64,000 bases of DNA from NCBI RefSeq assembly GCF_900112695.1, contig NZ_FOMT01000005.1, positions 379,957 to 443,956 of the forward strand, written 5' to 3'. The translations under genes were made by a program, and so were the position numbers. This DNA comes from Paenibacillus catalpae (lineage in GTDB: Bacteria; Bacillota; Bacilli; Paenibacillales; Paenibacillaceae). The notes below the pieces were generated by a model. That model saw only the letters and a program-made list of their open reading frames with translations, did not search any database and had not been told where the DNA came from. Of this stretch, positions 42,506 to 52,000 are shown in pieces. The stretch's first letter is position 1, and each line of letters starts with the position of its first letter.

Positions 42506-43105
42506 ATGGAACCATTTAAACAACTGACGGGCATCGTTGCCCCGGTCGACCGCGTAAACGTCGACACGGACGCTATCATCCCTAAACAATTCTTGAAACG
42601 CATCGAACGCAGCGGCTTTGGCCAATTCTTGTTCTATGAATGGCGTTTCCACAGAAACGGCGAAGTAAACGTTGATTTCGAACCAAACAAACCGCGTTAC
42701 CAAGGCGCTTCCGTCTTGATCTCCCGTGCGAACTTTGGCTGCGGATCTTCCCGTGAGCATGCACCTTGGGCGATTCTTGACTACGGCTTCAAAGTCGTTA
42801 TCGCACCGTCTTATGCGGATATTTTCTACAACAACTGCTTCCAAAACGGCATCCTGCCAATCAAGCTGAGCGAAGAGCAAGTCGAAGACCTGTTCCAACG
42901 CACAGCGAAACATGACGGCTACCAGTTGACTGTCGATCTTGAGAACAAAAAGCTGACGGACGATTACGGTCTGGATCTTGCGTTCGATATCGATGAGCAC
43001 CGCCGCCAGTTCCTGCTTCAAGGTCTGGATAATATCGGCCTGACCCTGCAGCATGAAGACAAAATTACAGCTTACGAACAAAAGCGTCCTGCCTATCTGG
43101 GTTAA
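42506..43105 (+). CDS. leuD: 3-isopropylmalate dehydratase small subunit
   Basis: The swivelling-domain partner of LeuC, 199 residues. DTDAIIPKQFLKRIERSGFG near residue 20 and the substrate loop ANFGCGSSREHAPWAI near residue 80 identify it. AGAGAGGGG precedes the ATG. A strong terminator ends the two-gene operon; leuA and leuB are not in the window. Confidence 0.97.
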   Translation: MEPFKQLTGIVAPVDRVNVDTDAIIPKQFLKRIERSGFGQFLFYEWRFHRNGEVNVDFEPNKPRYQGASVLISRANFGCGSSREHAPWAILDYGFKVVIAPSYADIFYNNCFQNGILPIKLSEEQVEDLFQRTAKHDGYQLTVDLENKKLTDDYGLDLAFDIDEHRRQFLLQGLDNIGLTLQHEDKITAYEQKRPAYLG

Positions 43106-43119
43106 TAGATAGCATTGGA

Positions 43120-43163
43120 AAAGAGGGCAGCTCTTCAGACATAGAAGAGTTGCCCTCTTTTTT
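43120..43163 (+). terminator. Intrinsic terminator of leuCD
   Basis: AAAGAGGGCAGCTCTTC and GAAGAGTTGCCCTCTTT pair over 17 positions with one G-T wobble and a seven-base loop, followed by further T residues. Confidence 0.95.
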
Positions 43164-43267
43164 CCTTTCTACGCAACTTTTTCTGACAAAATGCGTCTAA
43201 TAATTCGTCTAGCAAAGTCGAATGATCTCACATTCGATGCAGGCAATTTCAGTCATCGAGGTGGAAA

Positions 43268-44689
43268 ATGAAAAAGAAGTTTGTGCCTATTTTGTTGTTT
43301 ATGGCGGTTCTGTTTACTTTGTTCTCCGGAGTGGGACAAGCTGCGTCAACGCCAGTCGTCCCGAAGCTTTATCTGAACGATCAATTGCTTGCTCCATATG
43401 ATGATCCGCAGATCGTGAACAATTTTACACTTGTCCCAATCAGGGTTGTATCGGAAAATATGGGCTACGAGGTCAATTGGTCCGCGGCTACAAAGACAGT
43501 CACCATACATAACGGTCAAAACCAGATTGTACTTACCATCGACAAGAACATTGCGCTCGTTAATAACAAACCGGTGCAAATGGACATGTCTGCCAAACTG
43601 CAAAAAGGTAGGACGACCATGATTCCCGTTCGGTTTGTAAGCGAGCAGCTTGGATTAACCGTGAAATGGGAACAAACGACGAAATCCGTCTATTTGTACA
43701 AATCAGCTGATCCCGAAGATCCTGCAACAACACCGGATCCTGTAGAGACAAGCTCGATTACGTCCATTCAGTATGACAGCAACTTCGGCATTATTATTAA
43801 CTATGATGGTAAATTGGGGACTATTAAGCCGTTCAAGCTTGATGCTCCGAAGCGTATCGTCATTGACTTTCCGAACACGACTTACTCAGACGTCTTATCA
43901 TCTCAATTCATGGGAGCGGAAACACGGATTCCTGTAGCGGACAATCCGTATATCTCCATGTTCCGTTACTCGGTATTTTCTACGAATCCGGCTACTGCTA
44001 GACTAGTGCTTGATTTGAATACGGATACGGATGCCGATGCCGTGGTTCAGGATAATGGAGCAGGGGTATTAACTATTGGATTAACCGATCCGGCCACAAC
44101 TACGCCGGTTGATCCGACACCTCCGCCGGTCACAACGAACCCGGGTGATAAAGTCTATAACGTTGTTATTGATGCCGGCCATGGCGGAACCGATCCTGGC
44201 GCGAAGAGCATTAACGGGCGTTGGGAGAAGGAAGCCAATCTTAGTCTGTCGCTTAAAGTAAAAGCTTTGCTGGACAAAGAAAAGTATATCAAGCCGCTGC
44301 TCAGCAGACCGGAAGATAAATTCGTAACGCTCGCAGACCGCGTGACGTTCGCCAAGAACAATAAAGCGGATATTTTTATCTCTATTCATGCGAACAGTAA
44401 TCCTACTTCCAGCGTAACGGGTACGGAAACCTACTACACGCGTGACAGCAGCAAGCCTCTTGCAACTATCATTCACAAGCATCTGGTGAAAGCTACCGGC
44501 CTTAAGGATCGCGGCGTGAAATACGGTAACTTGCATGTAACGAGAGAAACAACGATGCCAGCTATTTTGCTCGAAACCGGATTCTTGTCGAACAAAGGTG
44601 ACTCCGAAATCCTGTACAGTGATGCAACGCAAAACAAAATGGCGGCAGAAATCGTGGCAGGAATTAAAGAGTACCTGAAACTTTCTTAA
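43268..44689 (+). CDS. N-acetylmuramoyl-L-alanine amidase with copper-amine-oxidase-N and AMIN domains
   Basis: A secreted 473-residue peptidoglycan hydrolase. It has a signal peptide (MKKKFVPILLFMAVLFTLFS), then a Cu_amine_oxidN1-type stalk domain common in Paenibacillus (LYLNDQLLAPYDDPQIVNN, TLVPIRVVSE, TMIPVRFVSEQLG). An AMIN-like region (about 155-275) and a Pro/Thr linker follow. The Amidase_3 zinc domain (about 295-473) has VVIDAGHGGTDPGA, the Glu in RWEKEANLS, FISIHANSNP and the catalytic Glu in LLETGFLSN. It probably acts in cell separation or sporulation. The ATG follows GAGGTGG. The stop lies inside repeat copy C. Confidence 0.92.
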   Translation: MKKKFVPILLFMAVLFTLFSGVGQAASTPVVPKLYLNDQLLAPYDDPQIVNNFTLVPIRVVSENMGYEVNWSAATKTVTIHNGQNQIVLTIDKNIALVNNKPVQMDMSAKLQKGRTTMIPVRFVSEQLGLTVKWEQTTKSVYLYKSADPEDPATTPDPVETSSITSIQYDSNFGIIINYDGKLGTIKPFKLDAPKRIVIDFPNTTYSDVLSSQFMGAETRIPVADNPYISMFRYSVFSTNPATARLVLDLNTDTDADAVVQDNGAGVLTIGLTDPATTTPVDPTPPPVTTNPGDKVYNVVIDAGHGGTDPGAKSINGRWEKEANLSLSLKVKALLDKEKYIKPLLSRPEDKFVTLADRVTFAKNNKADIFISIHANSNPTSSVTGTETYYTRDSSKPLATIIHKHLVKATGLKDRGVKYGNLHVTRETTMPAILLETGFLSNKGDSEILYSDATQNKMAAEIVAGIKEYLKLS

Positions 44690-44754
44690 ATTCTAAGAAT
44701 TCACCGGAATGAAACATGCTCTGCCGTTTAAGTACGGCGAAAGCTGTTTCACCT
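44688..44754 (-). repeat. Dispersed palindromic intergenic repeat, copy C (reverse, reduced)
   Basis: Read on the reverse strand it begins AAGGTGAAACAGC, continues through GTTTCATTCCGGTGAATTC, and ends TTAGAATTT. The second inverted repeat is collapsed to AATTCTTAGAATT without the 25-30-base loop present in copies A and B. It starts at the amidase stop codon and fills the gap before the GerMN gene. Confidence 0.7.
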
Positions 44755-44776
44755 TGAGAAAGCGGGGAAATCGATC

Positions 44777-45379
44777 GTGCGCAAACCGGCAGTCATCATT
44801 TTATTATTTATCGTCCTTTTAACTGTAGCAGCATGCGGAAATGCGAATAAGCCGGATGGTCAGTCAGGCAGTGAAGGAAGCGGCAATGCACCGGCGCCAA
44901 GCCCGTCGATAGAGACGGTTGCAGCTACTGAACCTACGCCGACTCCGGTTCCAACGGACGAACCGACCGTTCAAACGGAACCGGCAAATCCCATTGAAAT
45001 CTATTATGCTGATACGGAGTTTGAGAAGTTAATCGCGAAGAAAATCGATGTGAAATCTCATTCTTCAGAAGACCTGATTAAGCAAGCTTTAGCTGCCTTG
45101 CAGCAAGACGGTCCTGACGGAACAGTATCTTTGTGGAAGCCAATTCCCATTAAATCCGTCAAGCTTGAGAATAATGCGGTAACGATTGATATCGAACTGC
45201 CTGACACCGCTCGCTTAGGTGCGCCGGGGGAGCAGATGCTGCTTGATTCTCTTGGACAAACCTTGTTCCAGTTTGATTTTGTGCAATCTTATGATCTTCT
45301 GGTGGATGGACAAGCCTTGGAAAGCCTGATGGGCCACTTCGATCTTGAGCATCCAGCCGTTCGCCATACTGCTAAATGA
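44777..45379 (+). CDS. GerMN-domain lipoprotein
   Basis: A 200-residue lipoprotein with a type II signal peptide and lipobox TVAAC, so it is anchored at the outer face of the membrane through the cysteine near residue 20. A Ser/Pro/Thr-rich spacer (about 25-70, PSPSIETVAATEPTPTPVPT) is followed by a GerMN domain (about 75-195: IEIYYADTEFEKLIAKKI, SVKLENNAVTIDIELP, LDSLGQTLFQF). GerMN domains occur in GerM, a protein of germination and sporulation. The GTG start has a GCGGGGAAA SD. It sits between the amidase and the SLH protein. Confidence 0.87.
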   Translation: MRKPAVIILLFIVLLTVAACGNANKPDGQSGSEGSGNAPAPSPSIETVAATEPTPTPVPTDEPTVQTEPANPIEIYYADTEFEKLIAKKIDVKSHSSEDLIKQALAALQQDGPDGTVSLWKPIPIKSVKLENNAVTIDIELPDTARLGAPGEQMLLDSLGQTLFQFDFVQSYDLLVDGQALESLMGHFDLEHPAVRHTAK

Positions 45380-45403
45380 TAAATTGAGGAGGATTATTCA
45401 TCT

Positions 45404-47890
45404 ATGCCAACCCATTCATCCCGTTCCAAATTGATTGCCGGCGTTTTAGCTTTCTCCTTGCTTGCCGGTGGCGCCTCCATTGCGGTTCCAGCCCCGTCTG
45501 CATTTGCGGCGGTTGTTACGAACAGTCCGTTTGCGGACACGATTCCTGCATGGGCACAAAAGCATGTTACAAAGCTGGCCCTGCAAGGCATTATTAACGG
45601 TTATAAAACGTCAAGCGGCAAAACGGAATTCCGCCCGCTGAACAGCGTCTCGCAAGAAGAAGCGGTTGTGATGGCTCTTCGTTTCGCCGGTCTGGCGGAT
45701 GAAGTCAAACCGGATGATATCGTTGCTTACCCTGCATCATTCAAAGTAAGTAATTTCGCTAAGCCTTATATTATTGTGGCTTTCAAGAACGGCCTGCTTG
45801 ATCAGAATGATGAATACGCGATTGCATCTGCAAACACGAAACAAGCATGGGGTACAACTCCCGCGACGAGGGAGTGGGTAACTAAGCTGCTTGTGAAAGC
45901 AATTGAGAAGAAAGATTTAGCCGATGATCTGAGCAAGACGGCTTCAACCTTTGCTGACGGCAATCAGATTACCCCTAAATACCTGGGTTATGTTAATGCC
46001 GCGGTGTCGCTAGATCTGGTAAAAGGCGTATCGGCAACAAAGTTTGATCCGAAAGCTCCTGTAAACCGGGCAAGTCTTGCAACCTTGTTCAGCCGTGCGG
46101 AGAAACAATATGAAGTACCTTATGCGGGACAGGTTAGCGGGATCGTAACTGCTCAAACAGCTACGTCGATTACTTTGTACAGCGAAGGGAAAGAAACCTC
46201 TTACACGCTGGACTCCAAATCGTTGTTCTATAAAGCGGACAGCGATAATCCAATCGCAGCCGGCGATATCAAGCTCTATACAGATGTTACGCTTATTAGC
46301 AACTCGGGTAAGGCGTTATATGTAGAAGCACAAGGAACGGAGCAGCATGTCAAAACAACAACAGCAAAGCTGGACCGCGTGAATACTACGGATCGTTACT
46401 TCTATGCCTGGGTGAATGATGAACCGGTAAAATTCACTTACAGCAGCGCGGTGTCCGTAAAAGACAGCACCGGTAAAACATTGCAGATGTCCGATCTGAA
46501 GCGTGATACGAATCTGACAATCGTTCAAGATACATTCCGCAGCGCACCCCAGGTAGTATCCATTACAGCTGAGGTGCAAACTGGCGCCAATACCGTCACG
46601 GGACAATTCTATTCAGCGGGCAGCGGCTTGATCAACTATCTTGTAGACGGCACGCTGCAGTCCAAATTCCTGGCGGATAATGCGGTAGTCATCATTAACG
46701 GTATCGAGGAACCAACGGTTAGCGATCTGCTGAAGGGAATCGATAATATCAAGCTCACCTTGAATGATGAGCAGAAAGTTACACGTATTGAAGTTGTAAA
46801 CCGGAATGTCTCAACCATTGATTCAGCAACGGTTGTCAACTACAGCGGCGATAACAAACTGCTTACGGTAGTTGATCCCGCTACAACAAACGCAAGTGCG
46901 TTATTCCTGAACGATTCTACCAAAATTGATTATAACGGATCGTCAATTACGGTGAGCCAAGCGAGAGCTTATCTTGTTGCTAACCGCAAAGTTAAAATTA
47001 CGTATTCCGGCAATGTAGTTGTATCCTTAAGCTTTATTTACAAACAGACGGGTACGCTGGTGTCTGTAAACACCAATGACAAGTTACTGTCCGTTAAGCT
47101 TGATTCCGGCGAGAAGGTTAGTATCCCGTATACAGCACCACTTCTCCAAATTCCAGGCGTATCGGTTCCTACGATCGGAAGCCTGCAGGCAGGAGATACG
47201 TTGACTGTTCTGCTCGATTCGAACCAAGAGAAGGCAGCAACCATTCAGGTTCATAAAACGCTGCAGTATCAGGTTGTCTCCGCAAATACGTCAACCAAGC
47301 TTGTAACGGTAAAAGCGGCGGATAATTCGCAAAGAGAGATTTCGCTGACGAATGTTCCGATTACCGATGAGAATGGCAGCGCTTTGACGATAAGTGCTTT
47401 AACAAGCGGCACGATCATTAATGTCCCTTACATCGGAAGCAATATTCAATCTGTAAAGATCATTACGATGAAGTACGGCACGGTGTCTTCCGTATCGTCA
47501 AGCAGTCTGTCCGTGACGGAAACAAATGGTTCAACATCAACGGTTTCGCTCTCCAAAGGCGTTAAAGTGATCAAAGGCACGCAGACCACTTCTACGTCCT
47601 CGTCGATTGCGTCAGGTGATATTATTCAAGTCTATAAAGACGAGAACGAACAGACCATTGTAACCGTTGCGGTAGGCGATAAGCGCACGTATTGGAAGTA
47701 TGACGCGGCTAATGCGACACTGTGGACATATAAGAATACATCGGAAGATAACAGCAACTTCGCCTATATTTCTTCTGATACCAAAATTTTGTACAACAAC
47801 GCGTCCATTCAGGTCAGCGCATTAAAGGACGGGGATTCGATCACCGTCTATGGCTTCAACAATAAAGCAATCAAAATTGTAAAATCGTAA
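45404..47890 (+). CDS. S-layer-homology (SLH) domain surface protein
   Basis: An 828-residue secreted protein. The signal peptide is about 1-36 (cleavage near SAFAA). Three SLH modules follow: WAQKHVTKLALQGIINGY with FRPLNSVSQEEAVVM, then KPYIIVAFKNGLLDQND, then YLGYVNAAVSLDLVKG with FDPKAPVNRASLATL. They would bind pyruvylated secondary wall polymer. The rest (about 245-828) is repeated beta-rich modules (SITLYSEGKETSYTLD; TVSSVSSSSLSVTETNGSTS) with no catalytic motif. GAGGAGG precedes the ATG, 24 bases after the GerMN stop, so both may share a transcript. Confidence 0.9.
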   Translation: MPTHSSRSKLIAGVLAFSLLAGGASIAVPAPSAFAAVVTNSPFADTIPAWAQKHVTKLALQGIINGYKTSSGKTEFRPLNSVSQEEAVVMALRFAGLADEVKPDDIVAYPASFKVSNFAKPYIIVAFKNGLLDQNDEYAIASANTKQAWGTTPATREWVTKLLVKAIEKKDLADDLSKTASTFADGNQITPKYLGYVNAAVSLDLVKGVSATKFDPKAPVNRASLATLFSRAEKQYEVPYAGQVSGIVTAQTATSITLYSEGKETSYTLDSKSLFYKADSDNPIAAGDIKLYTDVTLISNSGKALYVEAQGTEQHVKTTTAKLDRVNTTDRYFYAWVNDEPVKFTYSSAVSVKDSTGKTLQMSDLKRDTNLTIVQDTFRSAPQVVSITAEVQTGANTVTGQFYSAGSGLINYLVDGTLQSKFLADNAVVIINGIEEPTVSDLLKGIDNIKLTLNDEQKVTRIEVVNRNVSTIDSATVVNYSGDNKLLTVVDPATTNASALFLNDSTKIDYNGSSITVSQARAYLVANRKVKITYSGNVVVSLSFIYKQTGTLVSVNTNDKLLSVKLDSGEKVSIPYTAPLLQIPGVSVPTIGSLQAGDTLTVLLDSNQEKAATIQVHKTLQYQVVSANTSTKLVTVKAADNSQREISLTNVPITDENGSALTISALTSGTIINVPYIGSNIQSVKIITMKYGTVSSVSSSSLSVTETNGSTSTVSLSKGVKVIKGTQTTSTSSSIASGDIIQVYKDENEQTIVTVAVGDKRTYWKYDAANATLWTYKNTSEDNSNFAYISSDTKILYNNASIQVSALKDGDSITVYGFNNKAIKIVKS

Positions 47891-47952
47891 GGTTACGGTG
47901 AAATATAAGTGGTATAACGAGCAGAAATAAGGCTAAATTCTTATATTTTGTG

Positions 47953-47980
47953 AAAAAACCGTCCAAATGGGCGGTTTTTT
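47953..47980 (+). terminator. Intrinsic terminator after the SLH gene
   Basis: AAAAAACCGTCC and GGGCGGTTTTTT form a stem with a four-base loop; the 3' arm supplies the T tract. Confidence 0.9.
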
Positions 47981-48002
47981 CTGTATTTACGGCCGAATAA
48001 GG

Positions 48003-48031
48003 TTGCTTCTCGTGACAAATTTCGCTACACT
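48003..48031 (+). promoter_or_regulatory. Candidate sigma-A promoter for nth and the dynamin operon
   Basis: TTGCTT (48003-48008) and TACACT (48026-48031) with a 17-base spacer lie 35 bases before the nth ATG and just after the SLH terminator. Confidence 0.5.
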
Positions 48032-48065
48032 TTGAACGATAGTGTTTGGGATTAGGAGAGAGACG

Positions 48066-48767
48066 ATGAATGCGAAGCAGAAGATGCGACATATATTGGA
48101 TACGTTAGCGGAGATGTTCCCGGATGCACATTGTGAATTGCATCACAGTAATCCGTTTGAACTGACCATCGCGGTCCTGCTGTCGGCACAATGTACCGAT
48201 GAGACAGTGAACAAAGTCACTGTCAATCTGTTTCAGAAATATAGACGGCCGGAAGATTATTTGACTGTGCCGCTGGAAGAGCTGGAGCAGGATATTCGCC
48301 GTATCGGGCTATTCCGCAGCAAGGCATCTAATATTCAAAAGCTATGCCGCATCCTAATCGATAAATATGAAGGGGAAGTTCCTTCGAGGCATGAGCAGCT
48401 GACAGAGCTGCCTGGCGTTGGACGCAAGACCGCCAATGTAGTTGTCTCGAATGCGTTTGGCGTTCCTGCAATTGCCGTAGATACGCACGTGGAGCGGGTA
48501 TCGAAACGGCTTGGCATGGCTAAGCTGGATGATACCGTACTGGAAGTTGAAAAGAAGCTGATGAAGCTTGTACCCCGTGAGGAATGGACGCTCACCCATC
48601 ACCGGCTTATTTTTTTCGGCCGCTATCATTGCAAAGCACAAAACCCGCAATGCCCGATATGTCCGCTGCTTGATCTCTGTAAGGAAGGCAAACAGCGTAT
48701 GAAGCCGGGCGGACAAACGAAGACTAAAATTAAGGCAACCAAACCGAAAAAAGCCAATGAAGGATGA
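48066..48767 (+). CDS. nth: Endonuclease III (DNA glycosylase/AP lyase)
   Basis: A base-excision repair glycosylase for oxidised pyrimidines, 233 residues. The helix-hairpin-helix LPGVGRKTANVV contains the catalytic lysine, the catalytic aspartate is in AVDTHVERV, and the iron-sulphur ligands are C-x6-C-x2-C-x5-C in CKAQNPQCPICPLLDLC. A short basic tail follows. AGGAGAG places the ATG at 48066. In B. subtilis nth follows dnaD directly. Confidence 0.96.
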   Translation: MNAKQKMRHILDTLAEMFPDAHCELHHSNPFELTIAVLLSAQCTDETVNKVTVNLFQKYRRPEDYLTVPLEELEQDIRRIGLFRSKASNIQKLCRILIDKYEGEVPSRHEQLTELPGVGRKTANVVVSNAFGVPAIAVDTHVERVSKRLGMAKLDDTVLEVEKKLMKLVPREEWTLTHHRLIFFGRYHCKAQNPQCPICPLLDLCKEGKQRMKPGGQTKTKIKATKPKKANEG

Positions 48768-48772
48768 TGACA

Positions 48773-49042
48773 ATGAAATGCATTTCCGTGTATACAAACA
48801 ATTTTGAACTGTTCTCCGATATTTTTGAGCAAGTTCTCGAATCACCTCCGCAAGAAAATGAGGATATTCTGGTAGAAGGCGTAACCGTGAGCGGCTCCGG
48901 GGATGTGCCTGAGCAATACATCGAACGTATGCGCCAAAAGCCTGAAGTTGTTGTAATGAAAGAAAAAGAGCGCAATATTATGATTTTGCAGCATGGTAAT
49001 GTATTTGAAATTTGCCTGCCTGCGGAAGAGGAAGCTGTATAG
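48773..49042 (+). CDS. Small acidic protein of unknown function, between nth and dynamin gene
   Basis: An 89-residue acidic protein (MKCISVYTNNFELFSDIFEQ to CLPAEEEAV) without membrane segments, probably a small alpha/beta fold. GAAGGA eight bases before the ATG at 48773 supports this start; ATGs at 48764 and 48767 overlap the nth stop. Only three bases separate its stop from the dynamin ATG. Family not recognised. The tight packing suggests cotranslation with nth and the dynamin. Confidence 0.75.
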   Translation: MKCISVYTNNFELFSDIFEQVLESPPQENEDILVEGVTVSGSGDVPEQYIERMRQKPEVVVMKEKERNIMILQHGNVFEICLPAEEEAV

Positions 49043-49045
49043 ACC

Positions 49046-52000
49046 ATGATGGAAACGACAGTACGAGGCATGACAGAGGCACTGTCCAATGCCGCAGCAG
49101 AGATGCAGGCGGCTGGTGACAGTCTGCACGCGAAGCAAGTATTGGAGTTGAACAGTAAGCTGGCCGAGGGCCGGCTTACTGTTGCATTTTGCGGGCATTT
49201 TTCAGCAGGGAAATCAACGTTAGTCAACCGGTTATGCGGAGCAGAGCTGCTCCCTTCCAGCCCGATTCCTACGAGTGCCAATGTAGTGGCCATTCGCGGG
49301 GGAGAGACGGCAAAGGCCAGCGTAGTCAGTATCAGGAACGGAGAGCATGTAAGTGCGGATATTCCTCTCGAACAGCTGGCCGCGTATTGCAAAGACGGTG
49401 AAAACATTGAGTCCGTATCCATTTATTATCCTACTGAACGTCTTGGCAATCATACCGTTCTTCTTGATACTCCCGGCATTGACTCTACGGATGATGCCCA
49501 CAGAATGTCGACCGAATCGGCACTCCATTTAGCGGATGTTGTTTTTTATGTAATGGATTATAACCATGTCCAATCCGAAATTAACTTTGCCTTTGCGAAG
49601 CAATTGAAGGACTGGGGCAAGCCCTTATACTTTATCGTAAATCAGATTGATAAGCACCGTGACCGTGAATTATCGTTCGAGCAGTACCGGAAGAGCGTGG
49701 AAGAAGCGTTTCAAGCTTGGCATTTGGAGCCGGCGGGGATCGTTTATTTGTCGTTACGCCAGACGGATCATCCGCACCAGGAATGGGAGCAGCTGGAGCT
49801 TTTGCTATCCCAGCTTGCAGCGGAGAGAGTGCCGCTTGCGGCGTACAGCGTAGATGCATCGCTTCGACATCTTGTAGCCGAGCATGAGAAATGGTGGGAT
49901 ATGCGCGATGAGCCGGAACGTGAACGGCTGATTGCGGAGGCTGGCGGTGAGGAAGCCGCTGCCAAGGTGAAGGAAGAGATGGCTCAGCTGGAAGCCGAGA
50001 AGAGCAGGCTGGCCGCGGAATCGGAGAGGATCCGCGTTGAATTGCGGCGAAGCGTTCAATCGCTTCTCGATAATGCGATTATTACGCCTGCACCTCTGCG
50101 CGATAAAGCGCATGTCTTCCTGGAGAGCCGTAAACCTGGATTCAAGACAGGACTTCTATTCGCAGGAGCAAAAACCGCCGCCGAGCAGGAGCGCAGACTG
50201 GAAGTATTCCATACGGAGTTTGCTGCCCAGGTGAATGCGGCTATCGACTGGCATGTGAAGGATCTGCTGCGCCGTGCGGCGGAGCAGGCCGGGTATCCGG
50301 CTGACCGGATCGAGCAGGAGCTGACAACGGGTCTGACATGGCAGCCTGAGCCTGAGTGGCTGGTAGAGAAAGTGAATACCGGGGCAACCTTCGGCAACGA
50401 GTATACGATGGTGTACAGCCGCGAGCTTGCCGCGGAAGTGAAATTGATCTACCGCAAGAACGCGTTCGAGATCATCGACGTGCTTGCGAAGCATATTGCC
50501 GCTGCGAGCAAAGCCGCAGCGGATGAGGCAGCGGCGCAGCTTGCCGCGCTTGGCGCGCAGGCCGACGCGCTCACGCAGTTGGCCGCACTGGGGCAGCGCG
50601 CTGCCGCGCATGCGGCGAAGCTTGCTGCTGCGCTGCCGCCGCGGGCGCAGCGCCCGTCGCTGCCTGCGCCTCACAAAGCCAGCGCGTCTGCGCCAGCGGC
50701 TAGCGCCGCAGCTGCGCCAGGCGGCAACGCCGCTGACGCGCCCGCGCAGCCTCGCGCTGCAGGCGCGCGCGCATCTGCGCCGCAAGCCGGCGCCGCACTA
50801 GCCGGCGGCGCCGCGCTTGCGCAGCAGCATGGCGCCGCAACGCGGCTTGAGCGCGCTGCTGCGCTGCTCGCGCCTTACGCGCCGCTGACCGCCAGCGCGG
50901 ATGCTATGCTGGGCAGGGCCAACCGGCTGCGGGACAGCCGGTTCACGATCGCGCTGTTCGGTGCCTTCAGCGCGGGCAAATCCTCGCTCGCGAACGCCTT
51001 GCTCGGTGAGCCGGTGCTGCCGGTGTCGCCGAACCCGACAACCGCAGCGATCAACCGCCTCGTGCCGCCGACAGCCGAGCACGAGCATGGCACTGCCCTT
51101 GTCGTCATGAAATCCTACGACGCCATTATCGAAGATCTGCGTTACTCGCTGGCGCTGCTTGGCGAAGACGCATCTGAGTCTGCTTTGCCGAATGCATCGG
51201 CGATTATGCTTGCAATTGATATGTTAACACCGGATGCCATTCATGCCGGCGGACGTCCACATTACAGCTTCCTTCGTGCGGCGCGCAAAGGCTGGGATGC
51301 GCATGAAGCGCTGCTCGGCACAGAAATCTCGGTCTCGCAGGATGAATACGAGAAGTTTGTTGCCGAGGAATCCCGTTCCTGCTTCGTCAGCGAGATTGCG
51401 CTTCATTACGACTGCCCGCTGACACGTCAAGGTATCGTGCTCGTAGATACGCCGGGGGCTGACTCCGTGAATGCCCGTCATACCGGAGTAGCGTTCAACT
51501 ATATCAAGAATGCGGACGCTGTCCTGTTCGTCACTTACTATAACCATGCCTTCTCGCAAGCGGACCGTCAGTTCCTGATGCAGCTTGGACGGGTGAAGGA
51601 TCAATTCGAGCTTGATAAAATGTTCTTCCTCGTCAACGCGGCCGATCTGGCAGCTGATGCCGAGGAGCTTGAGGGCGTTTTGAGCCATGTTGAGACCAAT
51701 CTGCTTCAGCATGGCATCCGTAATCCCCGCTTGTTCCCGGTATCCAGTCTGCAAGGTCTGGATGCGAAGATGGACGGCAGCATGGAGCTGCTTGAGCAAT
51801 CGGGTATCGATGCCTTTGAGCAATCCTTCCTTGGCTTTGTCCAGAACGATCTCGGCAAGCTGGCTATTGACGCCGCAGAGCAGGAGATCACGAGAGCGGC
51901 TTCTACTGTGGCCGGCTGGCTGAAGAGTGCAGCAGGCGATGCCGCATCGCGTCTCGCGGAAAGCGAGCGTCTTGGCGAGCTTCAGGCTGAAGCAAACGCG

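Noticed and set aside
41006..43081. 691-codon open frame on the reverse strand
   Set aside because: It lies exactly antisense to leuC and leuD, whose motifs are complete. The predicted product is Cys/Phe/Arg-rich without domains, an artefact of the biased leuCD codon use.
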